A stretch of 5,133 nucleotides of DNA, taken from the NCBI GenBank assembly GCA_029054965.1, contig JAIDEF010000363.1, positions 1 through 5,133 of the forward strand. Direction: 5' to 3'. The position numbers and the translations under genes were made by a program. Positions 1 to 5,133 of this stretch are shown in pieces. Position 1 is the stretch's first letter. The number at the start of each line of letters is the position of its first letter. Source of the stretch: Eubacterium sp. GTDB lineage: Bacteria; Bacillota; Clostridia; Oscillospirales; Acutalibacteraceae. A model generated the notes under the pieces. It was not told the DNA's origin, did not search any database, and was given only the letters and a program-made list of their open reading frames with translations.

Positions 1-1381
1 GTACTGTGATGAATGCGGTGACGTAACTGTTTCCAAGGAAGATGTTAAGTGTTGTGCACATTGCGGCAGCGAGCATATTCATCAGGATCCGGACACTCTT
101 GACACCTGGTTCTCATCAGCTCTCTGGCCTTTCTCAACTCTTGGTTTCCCTGAGGACACTGATGAGCTTAAATATTTCTATCCGACAAATACACTTGTTA
201 CAGGCTATGATATTATCTTTTTCTGGGTTGCGAGAATGATTTTCTCCGCAGTTGAGCATACAGATAATATTCCTTTTGATACTGTTTTAATTCACGGTCT
301 TGTTCGTGATTCACAGGGAAGAAAAATGTCTAAGTCCTTAGGCAATGGTATAGACCCTCTGGAAATTATTGATGAGTACGGTGCAGATGCTCTTCGCTTT
401 ACGCTTGCAACAGGTAATTCACCCGGTAACGATATGCGTTTTTCAGATGATAAGGTTAAGGCATCCCGTAACTTTGCCAATAAGCTTTGGAACGCAGCAC
501 GTTTTGTTTTAATGTATCTTGACGATGAATTTGAATATAACGGACTGCCAAATGATTTAGCTATTGAGGATAAGTGGATTGTTTCCAAGGTTAATACACT
601 TGCAAAGGATGTTACGGATAATCTTGAAAAGTTTGAGCTTGGTATTGCTATACAGAAGCTTTATGATTTCATATGGGACGTATTCTGTGATTGGTATATT
701 GAGATTGCAAAAATCAGATTACAGAGCGAGGATAAGACAGGAAAGAGTACAGCTATTTCAGTTCTTGTTTATGTTTTAACTGATATTCTTAAACTGCTTC
801 ATCCGTTTATGCCGTTTATCACAGAAGAAATTTATCAGGCTATTCCTCATGATGACGAAGCAATTATGATTTCTAAGTGGGTGGAGTTTGACGAAAAGCT
901 TTCTTTCTCTGCGGATGAGGCGGAGATGGAAAGAATTATGAAGGCTATTCGTGCAATCCGCAACCGTCGCAGTGAAATGAATATTCCTCCAAGCAGAAAG
1001 GCAACCGTTTATATTGAAACGGCTTTTGCTGATACATTCAATATGGGCGCAGATTTTGTTAAGCGTCTTGCATCTGCTAACGAAGTTGTAGTTGGTGACA
1101 CCTTTGACGCTCTTGGCAACACGGTTACTATCATTACTGATGATGCAAAAATCTTTATTCCAATGGGTGATCTTGTTGACTTTGCGGCTGAAAGAAAGCG
1201 TCTTGAAAAAGAGCTTGCTCAGGCACAGGATAAGCTTGATTTTATCAATAAGAAGCTTTCTAATCCCGGCTTTGTAAATAAAGCACCTGAAAAGGTTGTT
1301 GCACAGAATAAAGAGGATGCTGCAAAGCTTGAAGAAAAAATTGCAAACATTAAAAACTCAATTAATTCTCTTGGTGAATAA
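1..1381 (+). CDS. valS: Valyl-tRNA synthetase, C-terminal half (5' truncated by window edge)
   Basis: This class Ia aminoacyl-tRNA synthetase charges tRNA-Val with valine in the cytoplasm. The reading frame is open from the window edge; the first complete codon is at base 2, giving about 459 residues of a protein that is usually near 880. In order one sees a Cys4 knuckle (CDEC at bases 5-16 and CAHC at 53-64), then the ValS signature DTWFSSALWPFSTLG, the catalytic-domain segment GYDIIFFWVARM, the KMSKS loop (bases 323-337) followed by SLGNGIDPLE, the anticodon-binding helical domain (including FCDWYIEIAK) and a Lys/Glu-rich C-terminal coiled coil (about 1165-1370) that in this family contacts the tRNA. 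An ATG at 236 lies inside the conserved catalytic domain and is not the real start. The TAA stop touches the folC ATG, so the two genes are probably co-transcribed and translationally coupled. No frameshift is visible. Identification is secure. Confidence 0.97.
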   Translation, partial: YCDECGDVTVSKEDVKCCAHCGSEHIHQDPDTLDTWFSSALWPFSTLGFPEDTDELKYFYPTNTLVTGYDIIFFWVARMIFSAVEHTDNIPFDTVLIHGLVRDSQGRKMSKSLGNGIDPLEIIDEYGADALRFTLATGNSPGNDMRFSDDKVKASRNFANKLWNAARFVLMYLDDEFEYNGLPNDLAIEDKWIVSKVNTLAKDVTDNLEKFELGIAIQKLYDFIWDVFCDWYIEIAKIRLQSEDKTGKSTAISVLVYVLTDILKLLHPFMPFITEEIYQAIPHDDEAIMISKWVEFDEKLSFSADEAEMERIMKAIRAIRNRRSEMNIPPSRKATVYIETAFADTFNMGADFVKRLASANEVVVGDTFDALGNTVTIITDDAKIFIPMGDLVDFAAERKRLEKELAQAQDKLDFINKKLSNPGFVNKAPEKVVAQNKEDAAKLEEKIANIKNSINSLGE

Positions 1382-2482
1382 ATGAATTATAATAAAGCTT
1401 TAAACATCATATTAAACAAGCAAAGCCTTGGCATTATGCCGGGGCTTGCTCGTATTTCAAAGCTGCTTGATGAAATGGGAAATCCGCAGAATGAATTAAA
1501 AATCATTCATATTGCAGGCACGAACGGCAAGGGCACCGTTGCTTATACAATTGCCGACACTTTAAAAAATAATGGTTATAAAACAGGACTTTTTACTTCT
1601 CCCTGGATATACAGCTACCGAGAGCAGATTCAGACTGATGGTGAATATATCAGCAAGGATGATTTGGCTCATTATATTGAAAAATATCAGCATAATGACT
1701 GCACGGAGTTTGAAATGCTCACTGCAATTATGTATAAGTATTTTGCTGATAAAAAGGTTGACTATGCTGTGGTTGAATGCGGAATGGGCGGCTTGAATGA
1801 TTCCACTAATGTTGAAAAGGAAAATCTTGCTGTTATTACATCAATAGCACTTGACCATACCAATTTCCTTGGTGAAACCATTGAAGAGATTGCTATGGAA
1901 AAAGCAGGTATTATTAAAGAAAACTGCACCTGTGTTCTTTATCCCAACCCTCAGGTTGAGCATATCTTTGAACAGGTCTGCAGCGAAAAAAATGCAAAGC
2001 TTGTCAAAGTGTTGTGCGATAGTGAGGAACCGTTTTTTGCAAAAAATCTCCATACTGCAGCGAACGCTGTTTATGAGCTGGGACTTAATGTTGGTGTCAC
2101 ACTTTATACGCCTGACGCCAGACAGACAAGTGCTGAGGACGGCAAAATTCTGGTTGACGGCGGTCACAATGTTGATGCAGCACAGGCTCTTGACGGATTA
2201 CTTAATGACAATGTTGCTCTTATCGGCATGATGAAGGATAAAAATGTTGACGGTTATCTTTCTGTTGTTGCACCCCATTGCAAAAGGATTATCACCACAA
2301 CTGTAAGTAATCCTCGTGCTATGTCTGCATTTGAGCTGAAATGCATTGCTTCAAAGTATTGTGATGATGTTGTAGCTGTTGATGCACCTGTTGCAGCATT
2401 ATACTATGCAAAGGAAAAAGGACTTGATTTAGTGTGCGGCTCCTTCTATCTCATAAGAGAAATTATAAAAGAGCTTAATTAG
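1382..2482 (+). CDS. folC: Folylpolyglutamate synthase / dihydrofolate synthase family protein, compact form
   Basis: Members of this Mur-ligase-like family add glutamate to folates, and often to dihydropteroate, using ATP in the cytoplasm. Visible motifs are GLARISKLL with GNPQ (residues 21-36), the P-loop GTNGKGT (46-52), the omega-loop-like TSPW (72-75), the acidic ECGMGG (132-137), the metal-ligand-type LDHT (157-160), EKAGII with the lysine normally carbamylated (K174), the C-terminal-domain DGGHN (259-263), KDK (284-286) and NPRA. At 366 residues it is shorter than the usual 420-440. The gap between EKAGII and DGGHN is about 85 residues rather than roughly 125, so the end of the N-terminal domain and the hinge are reduced. 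Family-typical TSPH reads TSPW, and GGRLDATN reads GGLNDSTN, losing the arginine. The start codon directly follows the valS stop, with a weak GGTGA just upstream, which suggests coupling. The family call is firm; whether both activities are kept is uncertain. Confidence 0.9.
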   Translation: MNYNKALNIILNKQSLGIMPGLARISKLLDEMGNPQNELKIIHIAGTNGKGTVAYTIADTLKNNGYKTGLFTSPWIYSYREQIQTDGEYISKDDLAHYIEKYQHNDCTEFEMLTAIMYKYFADKKVDYAVVECGMGGLNDSTNVEKENLAVITSIALDHTNFLGETIEEIAMEKAGIIKENCTCVLYPNPQVEHIFEQVCSEKNAKLVKVLCDSEEPFFAKNLHTAANAVYELGLNVGVTLYTPDARQTSAEDGKILVDGGHNVDAAQALDGLLNDNVALIGMMKDKNVDGYLSVVAPHCKRIITTTVSNPRAMSAFELKCIASKYCDDVVAVDAPVAALYYAKEKGLDLVCGSFYLIREIIKELN

Positions 2483-2490
2483 CACCAAAA

Positions 2491-2496
2491 TATGAT
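2491..2496 (+). promoter_or_regulatory. Possible -10 box upstream of spoIIAA (weak)
   Basis: TATGAT differs from the SigA -10 consensus TATAAT at one position and lies between folC and the terminator hairpin. No acceptable -35 hexamer sits 16-18 bases upstream, and I could not find a clear sigma-H promoter (AGGA/GAAT-type boxes), which is what drives spoIIA in Bacillus. If it is used, transcription would start near 2503, placing the hairpin at the extreme 5' end of the spoIIA message. In an AT-rich gap such a hexamer may be chance. Confidence 0.2.
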
Positions 2497-2505
2497 AAAA
2501 AATTT

Positions 2506-2549
2506 AAAACCGGTCTGTTACTATTGTAACAAACTGGTTTTATTTTTTT
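2506..2549 (+). terminator. Intrinsic terminator after valS-folC, abutting the spoIIAA ribosome binding site
   Basis: The two arms AAAACCGGTCTGTTAC (2506-2521) and GTAACAAACTGGTTTT (2526-2541) pair over 16 positions with one G-U and one C-A position and a TATT loop. A T-rich run follows (seven Ts at 2543-2549). It lies 23 bases after the folC stop, as expected for a rho-independent terminator of valS-folC. The T-run touches the GGAG of spoIIAA, so any spoIIAA message starting upstream of the hairpin must read through it. Confidence 0.8.
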
Positions 2550-2553
2550 GGAG
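2550..2553 (+). promoter_or_regulatory. Ribosome binding site of spoIIAA
   Basis: GGAG lies 10 bases before the ATG at 2564 and directly after the T-run of the preceding terminator. An in-frame TGA at 2555-2557 rules out a start further upstream. Confidence 0.65.
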
Positions 2554-2563
2554 TTGAGCATAT

Positions 2564-2896
2564 ATGAATGTTACAGTCGAGTCAAGCGGCAGTGTTGTAA
2601 TCGCCTATCTTATCGGTGAAATTGATCATCACACCGCAGTGGATGTTAGGGAGAAGATTGACAGTGCAATAAAATTCAAAAAACCTGCACATTTGATAAT
2701 TGATTTCAGAAATGTTACCTTTATGGACTCTTCGGGCATCGGACTTGTTATGGGACGTTACAGACTTATGCAGTCAATGATACCATCAGGCAGTGTTGAA
2801 ATAAAAAATGTTACCACTCAGGTAAAAAAGATTATGGAGCTTGCCGGACTTGGAAGAATAGCAATAATTAAGGAGCAGAAAAATGAAGAAGATTAA
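2564..2896 (+). CDS. spoIIAA: Anti-sigma F factor antagonist SpoIIAA
   Basis: This STAS-domain protein activates sigma-F in the forespore. In unphosphorylated form it binds SpoIIAB and frees SigF; SpoIIAB in turn phosphorylates and inactivates it, and in Bacillus the phosphatase SpoIIE restores it. The 110 residues match the usual length of about 115. GEIDHHTA (residues 18-25) resembles the Bacillus GELDHHTA. FMDSSGIG (53-60) is the phosphorylation loop, with S57 corresponding to the phosphorylated Ser58 of Bacillus. GRYRLM follows, and AGLGRI near the C-terminus parallels the family's SGL segment. The start is fixed by an in-frame TGA three codons upstream. Its last 14 bases overlap spoIIAB, so the two are likely translated in a coupled way, which fits their need for balanced amounts. 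The promoter upstream is not clear; sigma-H would be expected from Bacillus. Confidence 0.96.
   Translation: MNVTVESSGSVVIAYLIGEIDHHTAVDVREKIDSAIKFKKPAHLIIDFRNVTFMDSSGIGLVMGRYRLMQSMIPSGSVEIKNVTTQVKKIMELAGLGRIAIIKEQKNEED
2870..2875 (+). promoter_or_regulatory. Ribosome binding site of spoIIAB, inside spoIIAA
   Basis: AAGGAG, a strong match to the anti-Shine-Dalgarno sequence, lies 7 bases before the spoIIAB ATG at 2883. It is located within the last codons of spoIIAA and supports the 14-base overlap as genuine. Confidence 0.75.
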
Positions 2897-3320
2897 CGAG
2901 TTTCGATTAACCGTGGACAGTAAGAGTATAAATGAAAGCTTTGCACGTGTTGTGGTGTCATCGTTTATTACACCGCTTGACCCTACACTTGAGGAGCTTG
3001 CAGATTTGAAAACGGCAGTAAGTGAAGCAGTAACGAACTGCATTGTTCATGCATATAAAAATACATACGGAAAAATTTATATCACAGGTCAGATAAGTGA
3101 TTCTAATATTGTAAAAGTAACTATCAGGGATAAAGGCTGCGGTATTCCTGATATTGATAAAGCAATGACGCCCTTATTTACTACAGGTGAGGGTGACAGA
3201 GCAGGACTTGGCTTTACAGTTATGGAAAGCTTTTGTGATTCAATTCGTGTCCGTTCTAAATTGGACAAGGGCACAACTGTTGTATTATCAAAAAAAATAG
3301 AGGGTAAGGCAAAATGGTAA
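2883..3320 (+). CDS. spoIIAB: Anti-sigma F factor and serine kinase SpoIIAB
   Basis: This GHKL-fold protein binds and holds sigma-F inactive and phosphorylates SpoIIAA using ATP. The 145 residues match the family length. NESFARV (17-23) parallels the Bacillus segment carrying the arginine that contacts sigma-F. The N-box is in DLKTAVSEAVTNCIVHAY, with E48 as predicted catalytic base and N52 as Mg ligand. The G1 box DKGCG covers residues 83-87, PLFTTGEGDRAGLGF (97-111) forms the ATP lid and G2 region, and GTTVVL near the end is the last conserved strand. The gene overlaps spoIIAA by 14 bases and sigF by 7 (ATGGTAA, where the sigF ATG overlaps the spoIIAB TGG and TAA codons). The position between spoIIAA and sigF makes this SpoIIAB rather than the related RsbW. 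All key residues appear intact. Confidence 0.97.
   Translation: MKKINEFRLTVDSKSINESFARVVVSSFITPLDPTLEELADLKTAVSEAVTNCIVHAYKNTYGKIYITGQISDSNIVKVTIRDKGCGIPDIDKAMTPLFTTGEGDRAGLGFTVMESFCDSIRVRSKLDKGTTVVLSKKIEGKAKW
3299..3304 (+). promoter_or_regulatory. Ribosome binding site of sigF, inside spoIIAB
   Basis: AGAGGG lies 9 bases before the sigF ATG at 3314. The in-frame TAA at 3305-3307 sits between this site and the ATG, so the sigma factor cannot begin further upstream. Confidence 0.6.
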
Positions 3321-3970
3321 CCCTTACCCGTGAAGAAAAAATTGAAAACAATATCGGATTAGTTCATTCAATTGCTGCAAGGTTTAAGGGCAGGGGAGTC
3401 GATTATGAAGATTTATTTCAAAACGGCTGCATCGGTCTGATAAAAGCAGTTGATAATTTTGATGAAAGCAAGGGCTTTGCTTTTTCAACCTATGCCGTGC
3501 CTGTGATTATGGGTGAAATTAAGCGGATTTTTCGTGACGGCGGTGCAATCAAGGTCAGCCGCTCGCTTAAAGAAAAGGCTATCAAAGCACAGTCTGTCAG
3601 AGATAAATTTATTAAAACCAATCTTCGAGAGCCGACTGTTGGTGAGCTTGCACAATTGCTTGATGTTTCAGCGGAGGAAACTGCGGAAATACTTAATGTT
3701 ATTACACCAATGCTTTCACTTAACTCCTTTGGTGAGGATGGAGAAAGCACAATTGATATTCCGATTGATGAGAGTGACCAATTATTTGACAGGATTTCTG
3801 TATCTCAGCTTCTCTCTCACTTATCGCCCGATGAACAAGTGCTTATAGATTGCCGATATTATAAGGGCTGTACTCAGGCGGCGACTGCAGAAAGGCTCGG
3901 TATATCACAGGTACAGGTGTCCCGACGTGAAAAAGCAATACTGAAAAAGCTCCGTAAGCTAATGACATAA
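3314..3970 (+). CDS. sigF: RNA polymerase sigma factor SigF, forespore-specific, short N-terminus
   Basis: This group 3 sigma-70 factor directs early forespore transcription. Region 2 is clear: EDLFQNGCIGLIKAVDNF (residues 32-49), then FSTYAVPVIMGEIKR with IFRDGGAIKVSRSLKE (57-87), covering 2.3, 2.4 and the 3.0 edge. PTVGELAQLLDVS (107-119) matches the region 3 helix-turn-helix. Region 4.2 carries TQAATAERLGISQVQVSRREKAIL (187-210), close to the Bacillus SigF/SigG recognition helix. The protein is 218 residues against 255 for Bacillus subtilis SigF; about 25-30 residues are missing at the N-terminus, before the segment equivalent to Bacillus EKNMRLV. An in-frame TAA two codons upstream shows this is not a start-choice error. 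SigG and SigF are similar in sequence, but location directly behind spoIIAB decides for SigF. It ends at a hairpin shared with convergent metA. Confidence 0.95.
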   Translation: MVTLTREEKIENNIGLVHSIAARFKGRGVDYEDLFQNGCIGLIKAVDNFDESKGFAFSTYAVPVIMGEIKRIFRDGGAIKVSRSLKEKAIKAQSVRDKFIKTNLREPTVGELAQLLDVSAEETAEILNVITPMLSLNSFGEDGESTIDIPIDESDQLFDRISVSQLLSHLSPDEQVLIDCRYYKGCTQAATAERLGISQVQVSRREKAILKKLRKLMT

Positions 3971-3971
3971 A

Positions 3972-4000
3972 AAACACCCGGTAATAAATACCGGGTGTTT
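3972..4000. terminator. Bidirectional hairpin terminator between sigF and metA
   Basis: AAACACCCGGTA (3972-3983) and TACCGGGTGTTT (3989-4000) form a perfect 12-bp stem with an ATAAA loop. It fills most of the 36-base gap between the two convergent stop codons. On the minus strand the stem runs into six consecutive Ts (complement of 3969-3974), the better terminator arrangement, so metA is probably ended efficiently. On the plus strand only three Ts follow before GTCC, so sigF termination may be leakier. Confidence 0.85.
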
Positions 4001-4006
4001 GTCCAT

Positions 4007-4921
4007 TTATAATTGACTTAAATCATAAGGTGTCTTTTGATATACAAAATAATTAAGCCAGTTTGAAAAGATGATGCTCGCACTGCTTTTCCAGCTCATA
4101 TTCGGCACAAGGTTTTCGTCATCATTCGGAAAATAATTATAAGGCTTTTCAATATCAAGCCCTTTATTTTTATCTCTGAAATACTCTCTTGCAAGTGTAT
4201 CACGGTCATATTCACTGTGACCTGTAACGAAAAACTGTCTGCAATCCATGTCGGAAACAATATGTACGCCCGCAATATCACTGTATGAAATTATCTGAAG
4301 CTGCTTAACCTGTGCAATATCTTGCCTGTCAACTGTTGTGTGTCTTGAATGGGGAACATAGTATTCATCATCAAGTCCTCTCATAAGAGGATGTGTAACA
4401 TCAAGAGATTTGTGCGGGAATATGCCGAACATTTTTTTATCAAGCGGTTTTTTATTTATACCATAGTGATAATATAGTCCTGCCTGAGCTCCCCAGCAAA
4501 TATGAAAGGTGCTGTAAACGTTTGTTTTGCTCCATTCCATAATCATACAAAGCTCGTCCCAGTAATCAACCTCGTCAAAGGCAAGATGCTCAACAGGTGC
4601 CCCTGTAATAATCATACCATCATATTTATTATTCTTTATATTATCAAATGTGCTATAGAACTTTTGCATATGAATTCTTGAAACATTTTTTGATTTGTGA
4701 CTTTTTACCTGAAGAAAGTCAACATCAACCTGAAGAGGGCTGTTGCTGAGCAGTCTTAAAAGCTGTGTTTCAGTTTCAAGCTTTGTAGGCATAAGATTAA
4801 GTATAATGAGCTTAAGTGGTCTTATATCCTGAGTGTCGGCTCTTTTATTGCTCATTACAAATATGTTTTCTATCTCAAGATTCTGTTTAGCGGGTAATTC
4901 ATTGTCAATTCTAATTGGCAC
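4007..4921 (-). CDS. metA: Homoserine O-acetyltransferase (MetA family)
   Basis: It acylates L-homoserine, the first committed step of methionine biosynthesis, in the cytoplasm. The 304 residues match the family. Visible are the conserved start [29 protein letters not shown] with K47, the nucleophile C142 in CWGAQAG, HSRHT, and H235 with E237 in FVTGHSEYD, completing the catalytic set. PYNYF and [15 protein letters not shown] close the protein. Residue 111, in TGAPVE, is Glu; in characterised MetA proteins Glu111 goes with acetyl-CoA and Gly with succinyl-CoA, so acetyl transfer is predicted despite the traditional succinyltransferase name. The start is GTG (4919-4921): it has AAGGAG 7 bases upstream, an in-frame TAA at 4937-4939 forbids an earlier start, and the conserved N-terminus follows at once. 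It is a single-gene unit with its own promoter; I see no SAM riboswitch or T-box in its roughly 90-base leader. Confidence 0.96.
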   Translation of the reverse strand: MPIRIDNELPAKQNLEIENIFVMSNKRADTQDIRPLKLIILNLMPTKLETETQLLRLLSNSPLQVDVDFLQVKSHKSKNVSRIHMQKFYSTFDNIKNNKYDGMIITGAPVEHLAFDEVDYWDELCMIMEWSKTNVYSTFHICWGAQAGLYYHYGINKKPLDKKMFGIFPHKSLDVTHPLMRGLDDEYYVPHSRHTTVDRQDIAQVKQLQIISYSDIAGVHIVSDMDCRQFFVTGHSEYDRDTLAREYFRDKNKGLDIEKPYNYFPNDDENLVPNMSWKSSASIIFSNWLNYFVYQKTPYDLSQL

Positions 4922-4928
4922 AATATCA

Positions 4929-4934
4929 CTCCTT
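4929..4934 (-). promoter_or_regulatory. Ribosome binding site of metA deciding the GTG start
   Basis: On the minus strand AAGGAG lies 7 bases before the GTG at 4921-4919. No ATG in frame lies between it and the upstream in-frame TAA at 4937-4939, so the GTG is the only plausible start. Confidence 0.85.
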
Positions 4935-4957
4935 TTTTATATAATGTAATATTGTAA

Positions 4958-4976
4958 TTTATATATATATTATAAA
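4958..4976. repeat. AT-dinucleotide tract with short inverted repeat in the metA leader
   Basis: TTTATA (4958-4963) and TATAAA (4971-4976) flank a TATATAT centre, forming a run of alternating A and T. In the metA leader RNA this could form only a weak all-AU hairpin, with no T-run or antiterminator partner. It is probably low-complexity spacer. Confidence 0.4.
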
Positions 4977-5016
4977 CTATATCTATATTAATTGCCATAC
5001 TTTTTGCGGTTATATG

Positions 5017-5045
5017 ATTATAACAAATAAAAAATTCAAATGCAA
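5017..5045 (-). promoter_or_regulatory. metA: SigA-type promoter of metA
   Basis: On the minus strand TTGCAT (5045-5040) is separated by exactly 17 bases from a perfect TATAAT (5022-5017), preceded by TGT as an extended -10. The start of transcription is expected near 5010, giving a leader of about 90 bases to the metA GTG. It is the best promoter match for metA in the intergenic region. Confidence 0.8.
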
Positions 5046-5069
5046 CTGATATTTTTTGTGTAAATTGCT

Positions 5070-5103
5070 AAAAGTCAAAAGTTTTTTAAAAAAGTTGAAA
5101 AAA
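5070..5103. promoter_or_regulatory. A-tract block upstream of the rightward promoter (UP-element-like)
   Basis: Runs AAAA (5070-5073), AAAA (5077-5080), T6 followed by A6 (5082-5093) and A6 (5098-5103) lie just upstream of the -35 box at 5108. The last two A6 runs are 10 bases apart centre to centre, about one helical turn, which favours bending. Such blocks act as UP elements or curved DNA at strong SigA promoters; here this is inferred from position only. Confidence 0.4.
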
Positions 5104-5107
5104 GATG

Positions 5108-5133
5108 TTGACAAATCGGGAATGATTTGGTAT
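5108..5133 (+). promoter_or_regulatory. SigA-type promoter reading rightward out of the window (-10 box cut off)
   Basis: A perfect -35 box TTGACA (5108-5113) is followed by a 17-base spacer ending in TGG, and the window stops with TAT (5131-5133) exactly where a -10 hexamer should begin. The TGG just before it would make an extended -10. It would drive an unseen gene divergent from metA. Confidence 0.6.

Noticed and set aside
236..1381. A 381-residue gene starting at the ATG at 236
   Set aside because: The same frame is open to the window edge and encodes conserved ValS sequence (Cys4 knuckle, DTWFSSALW) upstream, so this ATG is an internal methionine.
1841..2231. Overlapping open frames of 108 and 126 codons on both strands within folC
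   Set aside because: They lack recognisable motifs and lie under clear FolC motifs in the main frame. They also do not supply the missing hinge residues, so they do not indicate a frameshift.
2424..2452. TTGATT, 17 bases, TATCTC inside the folC 3' end as a spoIIA promoter
   Set aside because: The -10 hexamer is poor and any transcript from it would have to pass the terminator; such matches are frequent by chance in AT-rich coding sequence.
2786..3043. Minus-strand open frame opposite spoIIAA and spoIIAB
   Set aside because: It is low-complexity and Ser-rich with no family resemblance; both sense genes are strongly conserved here.
4969..4974. Second TATAAT on the minus strand in the metA leader
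   Set aside because: No convincing -35 box lies 16-18 bases upstream, and the hexamer falls within an AT-dinucleotide run where it is expected by chance.
5049..5078. Second leftward promoter with minus-strand TTGACT and a -10-like AAATAT
   Set aside because: The -10 match is weak, and a much better metA promoter lies just downstream at 5017-5045.
1..5133. Mobile elements, CRISPR repeats, tRNA or rRNA genes
   Set aside because: No transposase or integrase motif, no spaced direct repeats and no tRNA-like cloverleaf were seen; the genes are packed and belong to the core genome.

Overview
The window is an AT-rich stretch of chromosome from an endospore-forming member of the Firmicutes, most likely Clostridia. 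The evidence is a complete spoIIAA-spoIIAB-sigF cluster, AGGAG-type ribosome binding sites, strong SigA-type promoters and the valS-folC gene order also found in Bacillus. Assigning it to a gut Ruminococcaceae/Oscillospirales-type lineage is only an impression from the protein sequences.

Layout. (1) Positions 1-2482, plus strand: the C-terminal half of valS (valyl-tRNA synthetase), whose stop codon directly abuts the ATG of folC (folylpolyglutamate/dihydrofolate synthase family). The unit ends in a hairpin terminator at about 2506-2549. (2) Positions 2564-3970, plus strand: the forespore sigma-F operon. SpoIIAA is the anti-anti-sigma factor, SpoIIAB the anti-sigma kinase and SigF the sigma factor. 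The genes overlap by 14 and 7 bases. (3) Positions 3971-4006: a 12-bp perfect hairpin between the convergent genes sigF and metA, probably a terminator for both strands. (4) Positions 4007-4921, minus strand: metA, homoserine O-acyltransferase, with a GTG start and with residues predicting acetyl-CoA as donor. (5) Positions 4922-5133: a very AT-rich divergent promoter region. It holds a strong SigA promoter for metA and a second promoter reading rightward out of the window, whose -10 box is cut by the window edge.

How the genes work together. SpoIIAA, SpoIIAB and SigF form the partner-switching module that confines sigma-F activity to the forespore. SpoIIAB binds SigF and phosphorylates SpoIIAA; unphosphorylated SpoIIAA releases SigF. 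valS and folC are housekeeping genes of translation and one-carbon metabolism. metA starts methionine biosynthesis and is transcribed separately.

Nothing here looks like a new defence, mobile or RNA-based system. The points most worth a second look are a compact FolC that lacks roughly 40 residues around the interdomain hinge and has changed motifs, a SigF with a genuinely short N-terminus fixed by an in-frame stop, and a terminator whose T-run touches the spoIIAA ribosome binding site.
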